Assembly: GCA_030446485.1 (NCBI GenBank)
Contig: JAUJNF010000001.1
Coordinates: 62,001-126,000 of the forward strand
Reading direction: 5' to 3'
Origin: Thermoleophilaceae bacterium
GTDB taxonomy: Bacteria > Actinomycetota > Thermoleophilia > Solirubrobacterales > Thermoleophilaceae
DNA length: 64,000 bases
This document shows positions 27,188 to 37,479 of the stretch, piece by piece. A program made the position numbers and the translations under genes. The notes under the pieces were generated by a model that was given only the letters and a program-made list of their open reading frames with translations, ran no database searches and was not told the DNA's origin. The number at the start of each line of letters is the position of its first letter. Position 1 is the stretch's first letter.

Positions 27188-28552
27188 GTGACTCCGCGCT
27201 CCCTGATAGAGCCCGCGCGCTTGGCCGGCGCTGCGCTGCTCCGGACCCAGACCGACGCCCGGCTGATCGACCTGACGCGCGCCGGCCACGAGCGAGCCTT
27301 CGAGGCCATCGTCGAGCGTTACCGGCGGCCCCTCCTTCGCCACTGCGAACGGATACTGCCCGGCGAGCGCGCCGAGGACGCGGTGCAGCAGGCGTTTGTC
27401 AACGCCTACCGGGCCATGGTCGCCGACGACCGTCCCATCGAGCTGAAGCCATGGCTCTACCGCATTGCCCACAACGCCTCTATCAGCGCCCTGCGCCAGA
27501 ACGGCTGGAACCACGAGCAGCTGGGTGAGGGACACGACGGCGTCGAGGCAGCCGGAGAGGCCATCGAGCGCCGTGAGCGGCTGGGCGCCGTGGTCGCGTC
27601 GGTCAAGAGCCTGCCGGACCGCCAGCGCGAGGCCGTCGTGCTTCGTGAGCTGGAAGGGCGAAGCTACGACGAGATCGCCGTCGAGCTGGGCGTGAGCGGC
27701 GGCGCGGTGCGTCAGCTCCTGAGCCGCGCCCGCGCTCAGTTGCGCACCGCGGCCACGGCGATCCTGCCGATCGGCGTCTTTCTCCGCGGATCAGGCGAGG
27801 CCCAGGCCGCTCAGATGGCCCAGCCGATGGCCACTCGCATCGCCGAGCTGTCGGTGGGAGGGGCGGGCGTCGGAGCCACCGTCGTCAAGGTCTCGGCGAC
27901 CGTGCTCGCCACCGGCGCGCTGGTGGGCGGGGCCGTTCACGGCCCGCCACTGCCGGGGGCCGACTCCCACCGCGCGATCGCCGCGGCAACCGAGCGCCCC
28001 TCGGGCGAAGGTGGAGCGAACCGGGGCCGGGCGCGACCGCCTGGCTCTGGGCCGGCGGACACGGCGCTGGGCGAACCGGGGGCCGGACGCGACGAGCGGC
28101 GGGCCCAGTCGAACGCGCGAGGTCGGCGTGAGGCACGAGGAGGGGGTCACACCGGCGGCCGGGCAGAGCGCGCGGAAGGTGGCGGCTCGGGCGGCGACGA
28201 CGGGGATCGAGGCGACGACGAAACCGTCGTGGGGGGCGGCGACGGTGAGGGCGGCGACCGCGATGACTTCGCCGAGACCGACGGGCACGACCGCGGCGAC
28301 TGGGACGATCACGACGGAGGCCCCGGTCCCAGCATGGGCTCCTACGACGACCATCACTCGGGAGGCGGCGACAGCGACAGCGACGACTTCGACGACGGCT
28401 CGGATTCCGGCTCCGGCTCTGAATCGGGGTCCGACTCCAGCTCGGGCTCTGGCTCCGGCTCCGATTCGGGCTCCAGCTCCGGCTCCGATTCGGGCTCCGG
28501 CTCCGACTCCGGATCCGGCTGGTCGACGGACTCCGACGACGACGACGACTGA
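27188..28552 (+). CDS. ECF sigma factor with C-terminal membrane segment and Ser/Gly/Asp tail
   Basis: 454 aa from GTG 27188. Residues about 25-190 form an RpoE-type ECF sigma: region 2 (AFEAIVERYRRPLLRHCERI, DAVQQAFVNAYRAM, KPWLYRIAHN) and region 4 (LPDRQREAVVLRELEG, YDEIAVELGVSGGAVRQLLSRARAQL). Beyond it lies a hydrophobic helix (ATVVKVSATVLATGALVGGA, about 235-255). A 200-residue disordered tail, Arg/Gly-rich and then acidic with SDSGSGS repeats, ends in a run of Asp. The helix and tail suggest that the sigma factor is membrane-tethered and needs release. No separate anti-sigma gene is adjacent. The upstream ribosome-binding site is weak. Confidence 0.85.
   Translation: MTPRSLIEPARLAGAALLRTQTDARLIDLTRAGHERAFEAIVERYRRPLLRHCERILPGERAEDAVQQAFVNAYRAMVADDRPIELKPWLYRIAHNASISALRQNGWNHEQLGEGHDGVEAAGEAIERRERLGAVVASVKSLPDRQREAVVLRELEGRSYDEIAVELGVSGGAVRQLLSRARAQLRTAATAILPIGVFLRGSGEAQAAQMAQPMATRIAELSVGGAGVGATVVKVSATVLATGALVGGAVHGPPLPGADSHRAIAAATERPSGEGGANRGRARPPGSGPADTALGEPGAGRDERRAQSNARGRREARGGGHTGGRAERAEGGGSGGDDGDRGDDETVVGGGDGEGGDRDDFAETDGHDRGDWDDHDGGPGPSMGSYDDHHSGGGDSDSDDFDDGSDSGSGSESGSDSSSGSGSGSDSGSSSGSDSGSGSDSGSGWSTDSDDDDD
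28372..28528 (+). repeat. Low-complexity Ser/Gly/Asp-encoding repeat
   Basis: Degenerate 6- to 18-bp units (GGCTCCGATTCG-like) encode the (SG/SD)n tail of the sigma-factor protein. Confidence 0.75.
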
Positions 28553-28562
28553 CGCCGCCGCG

Positions 28563-29582
28563 CTACGGCGTGATGGCCACCATCCGCTCGATCGGCAGCC
28601 GCGCGCGCTCGGCCACCGCCGGGTCCACCTTGACCTCGTATGCAGGGCCGCCGTCCCGCAGCGCGTCGCGCAACTTCGGGAGCGTGATCATCTTCATGTA
28701 GCCGCAGACCGCCGCCTCGTTGGCGGCCACGAACCGCTTGGCCGGGTTGGCCTCGCGGAGCGGGTGCAGCATGCCGGTCTCTGTGGCCACGACGAACGTC
28801 TCAGCGGGGGACTCGGCGGCGTGGCGGAGCATTCCCCCGGTGGAGAGCATGTGCGTGTTGCGCGCGTCGACGTCGCCGGCCGCCACGTACTCCATCACCG
28901 ACGTCGAGCAGCCGCACTCGGGGTGGACGAGGAACTCGGCGCCCGGGTGCTCGTCGCGAACCGTCGCGATGTCGCCCGGGCGGATGCCGGCATGCACGTG
29001 GCATTCGCCCAGCCAGACCGTCAGCCGCCGGCCGGTGACGCGCTCCACGTAGGCGCCCAGGAACATGTCGGGTCCGAAGAGGATCTCCGTGTCCTCGCCG
29101 TGCTCGCGCCACACGTGCTCCACCACCTGCACGGCGTTGGCCGAGGTGCAGCAGTAGTCGGTCTCGGCCTTGACCTCGGCCGTGGTGTTCACGTACATCA
29201 CCACGACCGCGCCGGGGTGGTCGGCCTTCCAGGCGCGCAGCTCCTCGGCGGTGATCGAGTCGGCCAGCGAGCAGCCCGCCCGGAGGTCGGGGATCAGCAC
29301 GGTGCGCTCGGGGCAGAGGATCGAGGCCGTCTCGGCCATGAAGTGCACGCCGCAGAACACGATCGTCTGGGCGCCGGCCGCGGCCGCCTGCCGGGACAGG
29401 CCGAGCGAGTCGCCGACGTAGTCCGCCGCCTCCTGCACCTCCGGAAGCTGGTAGTTGTGGGCGAGGATCACCGCGTCGCGCTCGAGGGCGAGCGCGCGCA
29501 CCTCACGCAGCAGCTCCGCCACCGCGTCGGAACTCGAGGTCGTGAGGTCGGCCGCCGGCGACAGCGTGGGAAGCAACTGCAT
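28563..29582 (-). CDS. nadA: Quinolinate synthase NadA
   Basis: 339 aa from ATG 29582. NadA signatures are [74 protein letters not shown] and [12 protein letters not shown]. Three conserved Cys bind the 4Fe-4S cluster. It condenses iminoaspartate with dihydroxyacetone phosphate into quinolinate for NAD synthesis. It lies 67 nt downstream of nadC on the same strand. nadB, which usually accompanies the pair, is absent, so iminoaspartate must come from an enzyme encoded elsewhere. Confidence 0.96.
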   Translation of the reverse strand: MQLLPTLSPAADLTTSSSDAVAELLREVRALALERDAVILAHNYQLPEVQEAADYVGDSLGLSRQAAAAGAQTIVFCGVHFMAETASILCPERTVLIPDLRAGCSLADSITAEELRAWKADHPGAVVVMYVNTTAEVKAETDYCCTSANAVQVVEHVWREHGEDTEILFGPDMFLGAYVERVTGRRLTVWLGECHVHAGIRPGDIATVRDEHPGAEFLVHPECGCSTSVMEYVAAGDVDARNTHMLSTGGMLRHAAESPAETFVVATETGMLHPLREANPAKRFVAANEAAVCGYMKMITLPKLRDALRDGGPAYEVKVDPAVAERARLPIERMVAITP

Positions 29583-29649
29583 GTTTCGGCCTCGCGATCG
29601 AGTCGAAATGAAGCCCGGCCTGCGGGGAGCCCGAGCGGTGCGAGCAAGT

Positions 29650-30468
29650 CTACAGAGGGCCGAGCAGGAGCCCGACGTCGAGCGCCGGGGCGGAGTGCGT
29701 GAGCGCCCCCACGCTGATGCGCTGGACACCCGTCTCGGCCACCGCCCTGGCCGTGTGGAGGGTCACGCCGCCCGAGGCCTCGAGCTCCGCCCTTCCCGCC
29801 GCTCGGCCAACCGCCGCGCGCAGCTCGTCTAGGGCCATGTTGTCGAGCAGGATGCGGGTCGCCCCGGCCGCGAGCGCCTCGTCGACCTCGTCGAGCGACG
29901 CGCACTCCACCTGCACGGGGACGCCGCCCGCGCCCGCGGCCAGGGCGGCCACCGTGGCCCGCCCGATGCCGCCGGCGAGAGCGGAGTGGTTCTCCTTCAC
30001 GAGGATCCCGTCGTAGAGGCCGAAGCGCTGGTTGTGCCCGCCGCCGGCCACCACCGCCAGCCGCTCGAGGGCGCGCAGCCCAGGGGTGGTCTTCCGGGTG
30101 TCGAGGATGCGGGCGCCCGTGCCCTCGACCGCGGCCACGAAGCGCGCGGTGAGCGTCGCCACGCCCGACAGCCGCCCGAGGAAGTTCAGGGCCACGCGCT
30201 CGGCGGCGACGATGCTGCGAGCCGGTCCGGCCACCTCGGCGGCGAGGCGAGCGTCACCCCACGCCCCCTCGGCAGTGTGCGCGTGCCAGCGCAGGGCCGG
30301 ATCGATCCGCCGGAAGACGGCCTCGGCCACCGCCAGGCCGAACAGTACGCCCTCCTCCCGCTGCTCGATCCGAGCCCGCGCAAGCGCCCCCTCGGGGACC
30401 ACCGCGAGCGAGGTCAGGTCACCCGCCCCCACGTCCTCGGCGAGCGCGCGATCGATCAGCTCGAGCAT
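29650..30468 (-). CDS. nadC: Nicotinate-nucleotide pyrophosphorylase (carboxylating) NadC
   Basis: 272 aa. Family motifs are [83 protein letters not shown] and ILLDNM. The ending [25 protein letters not shown] is also present. It converts quinolinate and PRPP to nicotinate mononucleotide, the step after NadA. The gene is first in the nadC-nadA pair and is divergent from the HD-GYP gene (120 nt apart). Confidence 0.96.
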   Translation of the reverse strand: MLELIDRALAEDVGAGDLTSLAVVPEGALARARIEQREEGVLFGLAVAEAVFRRIDPALRWHAHTAEGAWGDARLAAEVAGPARSIVAAERVALNFLGRLSGVATLTARFVAAVEGTGARILDTRKTTPGLRALERLAVVAGGGHNQRFGLYDGILVKENHSALAGGIGRATVAALAAGAGGVPVQVECASLDEVDEALAAGATRILLDNMALDELRAAVGRAAGRAELEASGGVTLHTARAVAETGVQRISVGALTHSAPALDVGLLLGPL

Positions 30469-30588
30469 CGGGCCGCAATCTAGTCTGCCGACACCTGCCG
30501 GCCTCGAGCCTGCGAGGCGGCGCCCGGAGCGTTCACAGGCCGGCGCGCGCGGCTAAACGTTCGGCCCGTTCCGGCCGAATAGAGAAGG

Positions 30589-31308
30589 GTGTCCCGGCCG
30601 CTGTCCAGCGACGCCCCTTCCCCTCCGCTGCCCTCGAGTGTCGCCCACGCGGCACCGGGGTCGTTCAGCGCCGCGCATGACGGGCCGCTGGGCCCCCACC
30701 TGTACGCCATCCAGGCGCTCGCCAGAGCGGTGGACGCGCGCGACGGCTACACGCACGACCACTCGCGGCGTGTCGGCTTCTACGCGGCCACGCTCGCCGG
30801 CGAGCTGGGGATGGATCGCGACCACGTCGAGCTGATCCGCGTGGCCGGCGTGCTGCACGACGTCGGCAAGATCGGGATCCGGGACGCCATCCTCCTCAAG
30901 CCCGATCGCCTCAGCCCGGAGGAGTTCGCGGTGATGAGGCACGTGCCCGAGCTGAGCCACGCCATCTGCGTCGCCGCCGGCCTGCCGGACGTCGCTCGCT
31001 GGGTCAAGCACGTGCACGAGCGGATCGACGGCCGCGGCTATCCCGACGCGCTGGTGGCGAGCGCCGTGCCCCGCGAGAGCCGCCTGCTCCACGTGGCCGA
31101 CGCGTTCGAGGCCATGACCGTCCCACGGATATACCGCCCGGAGCTCTCGCTCGACGACGCCCTGAACGAGCTCGACGTGCACTCCGGCACGCAGTTCGAC
31201 CCGGAGGCCAGCCACCTGCTGATCGACCTGATCAGGTCCTCCCGCCTGCAGGTCGGCGAGCAACCGCGCTTCGGTAACCCGTCGGCCGAAGAGGTCGAGC
31301 TCGTCTGA
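30589..31308 (+). CDS. HD-GYP domain phosphodiesterase-type protein
   Basis: 239 aa from GTG. After about 35 variable residues comes a full HD-GYP domain: THDHSRRVGFYAATLAGELG, LHDVGKIGIRDAILLKPDRLSPEEF, and ERIDGRGYPDAL with the GYP motif, then LLHVADAFEAMT. There is no receiver or membrane domain, so it is a stand-alone cytoplasmic enzyme. HD-GYP proteins hydrolyse cyclic di-GMP to GMP; the GGDEF protein at 7 kb makes it. The canonical HHE before DG is HVHERIDG here, so the metal site is nearly intact. Confidence 0.88.
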   Translation: MSRPLSSDAPSPPLPSSVAHAAPGSFSAAHDGPLGPHLYAIQALARAVDARDGYTHDHSRRVGFYAATLAGELGMDRDHVELIRVAGVLHDVGKIGIRDAILLKPDRLSPEEFAVMRHVPELSHAICVAAGLPDVARWVKHVHERIDGRGYPDALVASAVPRESRLLHVADAFEAMTVPRIYRPELSLDDALNELDVHSGTQFDPEASHLLIDLIRSSRLQVGEQPRFGNPSAEEVELV

Positions 31309-31323
31309 GCCCTCGAGGGGCGC

Positions 31324-32452
31324 CTACGCGGCCCCGGCCGTGCCGGCCCTCCGCAGCAGCTCGGCGCGCACGAAGCGGTCGAGGTCCCCGTCGAGCACCC
31401 TTTGGGCGTCTCCCATCTCCTCCCCGGTGCGGTGGTCCTTGACCATCGTGTAGGGCTGCAGCACGTACGAGCGGATCTGGGAGCCGAAGCCGACATCCTG
31501 GGTCTCGCCCTTCTCGCGAGCGAGCTCGTCGCGGCGGCGCTGTTCCTCGAGCTCGACCAGCTTCGACCGCAGCATGGCCATGGCCGTGGCCTTGTTGCTC
31601 GACTGCGAGCGCTCGTTCTGGCACTGGACCACCGTCTTCGTCGGCCGGTGGGTGATGCGCACCGCGGAGTCGGTCTTGTTGACGTGCTGGCCACCGGCGC
31701 CGGAGGCGCGGTAGGTGTCGATCTGGAGGTCGCTCTCGTCGATCTCGAAGTCCACCGCGTCGTCGACGAGCGGTGACACCTCCACCAGCGCGAAGCTCGT
31801 GTGCCGGCGCGCGGCGGCGTCGAAGGGCGATATGCGTACGAGGCGGTGCACGCCCTTCTCGGCCGAGAACAGCCCGTACGCGTTCTCCCCGCGGGCCACG
31901 AAGGTCGCCGACTTGATGCCGGCCTCCTCCCCCTCGCTCACCTCCACCAGCTCGGTGGCCATCCCCCGGCGCTCGGCCCAGCGCATCTCCGTGCGCAACA
32001 GCATCTCGGCCCAGTCCTGCGAGTCGGTGCCGCCCGTGCCCCCGTGCACCGACACCACGGCATCGCCGGCGTCGTAGGGCCCGCTGAACAGCCGTGCCTC
32101 CTCGAGCTCACCCAGCCGGACCTCGATCGACGCCAGCTGCTCCTCGAGCTCCTGGTCCATCGAGCCGTCCTCGTCGGCCATCTGGAGGAGCTCCTCGAGG
32201 TCGTCGGTGTCCTGCTGCAGGGAGGCGAAGGCCTGACCCCGACGCGCGGCGCGCGCGTGCTCGGCGCTTACGCGCGCGGCGCGCGCCTGATCGTCCCAGA
32301 AGCCCGGGAGGCCCATCTCGGCCTCGAGCTCCGCGACTCGCTTCGCCAGCGCAGCGGGGTCAAAGGTAGTCCGCGAGCAGGGTCAGCTGCTCGCGGACGG
32401 CGGCCAGGCGGTGGGGTGCTGAGTCGCTGGTGGTGTTATGCGGGGTGGCCAT
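31324..32452 (-). CDS. prfB: Peptide chain release factor 2, programmed +1 frameshift
   Basis: 375 aa read as 32452-32363 joined to 32361-31324. ATG 32452 opens 30 codons ending LTLLADYL, then TGA at 32362. Slipping +1 on CTT TGA C continues as DPAALAKRVAELEAEMGLPGFWDD and on through RF2: HGGTGGTDSQDWAEMLLRTE, RASGAGGQHVNKTDSAVR with the GGQ catalytic loop, and NERSQSSNKATAMAML. RF2 ends translation at UGA and UAA, and scarcity of RF2 promotes the frameshift, so synthesis is self-regulated. The Shine-Dalgarno-like stimulator usually seen just before the site is weak here. The gene follows secA after 38 nt. Confidence 0.95.
32359..32365 (-). promoter_or_regulatory. RF2 recoding site CTTTGAC
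   Basis: CTT (32365-32363) is in the first frame, TGA (32362-32360) is the in-frame stop, and GAC (32361-32359) opens the second frame. This is the canonical bacterial RF2 slippery heptamer. Confidence 0.95.
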
Positions 32453-32460
32453 TGGTGAGA

Positions 32461-32480
32461 GTGGACGGTGGACGGTGATG
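32461..32480. repeat. GGTGGAC-type repeat just upstream of prfB
   Basis: GTGGAC-GGTGGAC-GGTGATG: two to three units of the 7-mer that is also in rnr (23567) and upstream of ahcY (46350). It sits 9 nt before the prfB start on the minus strand, between secA and prfB. Confidence 0.7.
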
Positions 32481-32490
32481 GCGGGTCGCC

Positions 32491-35385
<2,895 letters not shown>

Positions 35386-35471
35386 GGAGGCGAGGTTAGC
35401 AGTGGGACGGGCCCCGGGAGGGCGGGTTCGACCCGCTGTTCAAGGGCCTTTCTCGGCTGTCCGACCCGCGT

Positions 35472-35813
35472 TCAGGGCGCCATCTGCTGCGGCTGTACGG
35501 CCGGCGCCTGGCGCCGCCCACGGCGCTTGTCGCGGTGGCGCTTGACCTGCCGCGCGAGGTCCTCCTCGAGCAGGTTGATCGCGTGCACGAGGCTGTCGGA
35601 GGCCTCCCGCGCCCGGAGGGTCGTGCCCTTCAGGTAGAGCGTCCCCTCGGCCACGTGCGAGTCGCGAATCGCCGGGTTGCGCTCCTGGCACAGCTCCACC
35701 TCGAGCTGGGCCAGCTCGGACACCTGGCGCGCGACCTTCTCGAACCGCTTCTCGACGCGCTGCCTCAGGTCGTCGCTGACCACGACGTTGCGGCCCTTGA
35801 CACCGATGCGCAT
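35472..35813 (-). CDS. hpf: Ribosome hibernation promoting factor, short form
   Basis: 113 aa. The single HPF/RaiA domain reads MRIGVKGRNVVVSDDLRQRV, then VELCQERNPAIRDSHVAEGTLYLKG, then DSLVHAINLLEEDLARQVKRHRDKRR. It lacks the C-terminal dimerisation domain of long HPF, which is the usual actinobacterial and Firmicutes form, and ends in a short Gln/Pro tail. It binds the 30S decoding region in stationary phase. It lies between comF and secA on the same strand. Confidence 0.9.
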   Translation of the reverse strand: MRIGVKGRNVVVSDDLRQRVEKRFEKVARQVSELAQLEVELCQERNPAIRDSHVAEGTLYLKGTTLRAREASDSLVHAINLLEEDLARQVKRHRDKRRGRRQAPAVQPQQMAP

Positions 35814-35891
35814 GCGGTTCCCCCCCCTCGCTCGACTGGTGCGTCGATGGTAATGCGCGGCACGGCCGTGCCACCTATCCGTCGCGGGCCG

Positions 35892-36506
35892 TCACCTTCC
35901 CGGGGTGCGCGCGTAGGCCACGGCGGCCAGGCGCCGGACGCCGGCCGCGCGCAGCGCCCGCGCACAGGCCGCGAGCGTGGCCCCGGTGGTCACCACGTCG
36001 TCCACGAGCAGCACGTTCGGCGGTGGGCTCACGTGCGCCCGTGCGCGCACCTCGCCGAGCGCCCGCAGGCGGTTCTCCCGCGTGCGACCGACCTGCGGGC
36101 CGGCTGGGCCCGTGCGCTCGAGGCAGTCCGCGACCGGAGCACCGGTGCGCCGCCCGAGCGCGGCCGCCAGGCGCTCGGCCTGGTTGTACCCGCGCCGGCG
36201 CCGGCGTCCGCTGTCCATCGGCACCGGCACCAGGGTGGCACTGCGGCCGTGCCCCGCCGGAATGCCGGCGGCGATGTGCGCGGCCATGGCGTCGGCGAGC
36301 TGCAGTGCGCCGCGGTACTTCAGCGCGCGCACCAGCCCGGGCGCGCTACCGGCGTAGGAGAGCGGCGCCCAGACGGGCACCCCGGCCACGGTCTCGGGAC
36401 CGCCGGACAGCCAGCGCAGGTCTTCGCGACAGCCGGCGCAGAGCGGCTGCCCCTCGCCGCAGTGAGCGCCGCAGGCCGGGCACAGCGGAGGGGCCAGGAG
36501 GGTCAC
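35892..36506 (-). CDS. comF: ComF family phosphoribosyltransferase-like protein
   Basis: 204 aa. An N-terminal four-Cys zinc finger (CPACGAHC and CAGCRE) is followed by a type I phosphoribosyltransferase fold: VPVPMDSGRRRRRGYNQAE and the PRPP-binding loop VLLVDDVVTTGAT. ComF proteins support DNA uptake in competent Gram-positives, but orthologues are widespread in species not known to be competent, so competence is not implied. It is the first gene of the comF-hpf-secA-prfB run. Confidence 0.92.
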   Translation of the reverse strand: MTLLAPPLCPACGAHCGEGQPLCAGCREDLRWLSGGPETVAGVPVWAPLSYAGSAPGLVRALKYRGALQLADAMAAHIAAGIPAGHGRSATLVPVPMDSGRRRRRGYNQAERLAAALGRRTGAPVADCLERTGPAGPQVGRTRENRLRALGEVRARAHVSPPPNVLLVDDVVTTGATLAACARALRAAGVRRLAAVAYARTPGR

Positions 36507-36573
36507 GAGCGAGGCCAGGCGGATCCCGCGATGGTCCCGGCCGGCGCGTGACGGATGACGCGCCGGTGCGACA

Positions 36574-37404
36574 ATGGCGTTACCCGTGTCGCCCGATCTG
36601 CACTGGACCCTCGCGCCGAGCGTGCTCGTGCCGATCGCGGGCTACGCGGGGGTGTACGCGTGGCGCTTCCGCAGGGCCCGGCGCGAGTCCGGACCGCGCG
36701 GCGCCGGCGCGCGGCACGCGCTCTGCTTCGCAGCGGCGATCGTAGTACTGCTCGTTGCCGTGGCCTCTCCACTCGACGGGCTCGGCGAGGAGTACCTGTT
36801 CTCCGCGCACATGGCCCAGCACGTGCTGCTCAGCGACATCGCGCCGCTGCTGCTTCTGCTCGGCCTCTCGCGGGTGATCATGCGTCCGCTAACGCGCCGG
36901 CTCCTGGCGGTCGAGCGCGCGCTGGGGCCGCTCGCCCACCCGATCACGGGCATCGTCGTGTGGTTCGCCCTGATCTACTTCTGGCACATACCGAGCATGT
37001 ACGAGGCGGCCATAGGGAATCCGGTCGTGCACGCGCTCGAGCACGCCTCGTTCTTCACGGCCGGAGTGGCCGTGTGGTGGCCGCTCATCCAGCCGATCCC
37101 GATGCGCCGCCCCCTGACCGGCCCGGGCACGTTCGCCTACATACTCGCCGCGAAGATGGGGCTCGGCGGCCTCGGCCTCTTCCTGGCGTGGTCGAGCACC
37201 GTCGCCTACCCCGTCTACGAGACCCTTCCGCGTGTCTGGGGGCTGAGCGCGATCGAGGACCAGAACCTCGGAGGAGCGCTGATGATGGTCGAGCAGTCCC
37301 TTGTCCTGGCCGCCGTGCTGCTCGTGCTCTTCGTGAAGATGCTCGCGAGCTCCGAGCAGCAGGACCTGCGGCGCGAGCGCCTGGAGGACGCCGCTGCGGT
37401 CTGA
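36574..37404 (+). CDS. ctaG: Cytochrome c oxidase assembly protein CtaG (caa3 type)
   Basis: 276 aa with seven hydrophobic helices. Diagnostic residues are PLDGLGEEYLFSAHMAQHVLL, PLLLLLGLSR, FALIYFWHIPSMYEAA, EHASFFTAGVAVWWPLI, and DQNLGGALMMVEQS near the end. The family delivers copper for CuA/CuB assembly of caa3-type oxidase in Gram-positives. ATG at 36574 lies 67 nt from the divergent comF start. No oxidase subunit gene is in the window. Confidence 0.9.
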   Translation: MALPVSPDLHWTLAPSVLVPIAGYAGVYAWRFRRARRESGPRGAGARHALCFAAAIVVLLVAVASPLDGLGEEYLFSAHMAQHVLLSDIAPLLLLLGLSRVIMRPLTRRLLAVERALGPLAHPITGIVVWFALIYFWHIPSMYEAAIGNPVVHALEHASFFTAGVAVWWPLIQPIPMRRPLTGPGTFAYILAAKMGLGGLGLFLAWSSTVAYPVYETLPRVWGLSAIEDQNLGGALMMVEQSLVLAAVLLVLFVKMLASSEQQDLRRERLEDAAAV

Positions 37405-37479
37405 GCGCCGGCGCCCGGCGTGCTCCGGCCGGGGCGCGCTTTTACAAGACGCACCCCTCCAGTAAGTTCTTCCCTCTCC

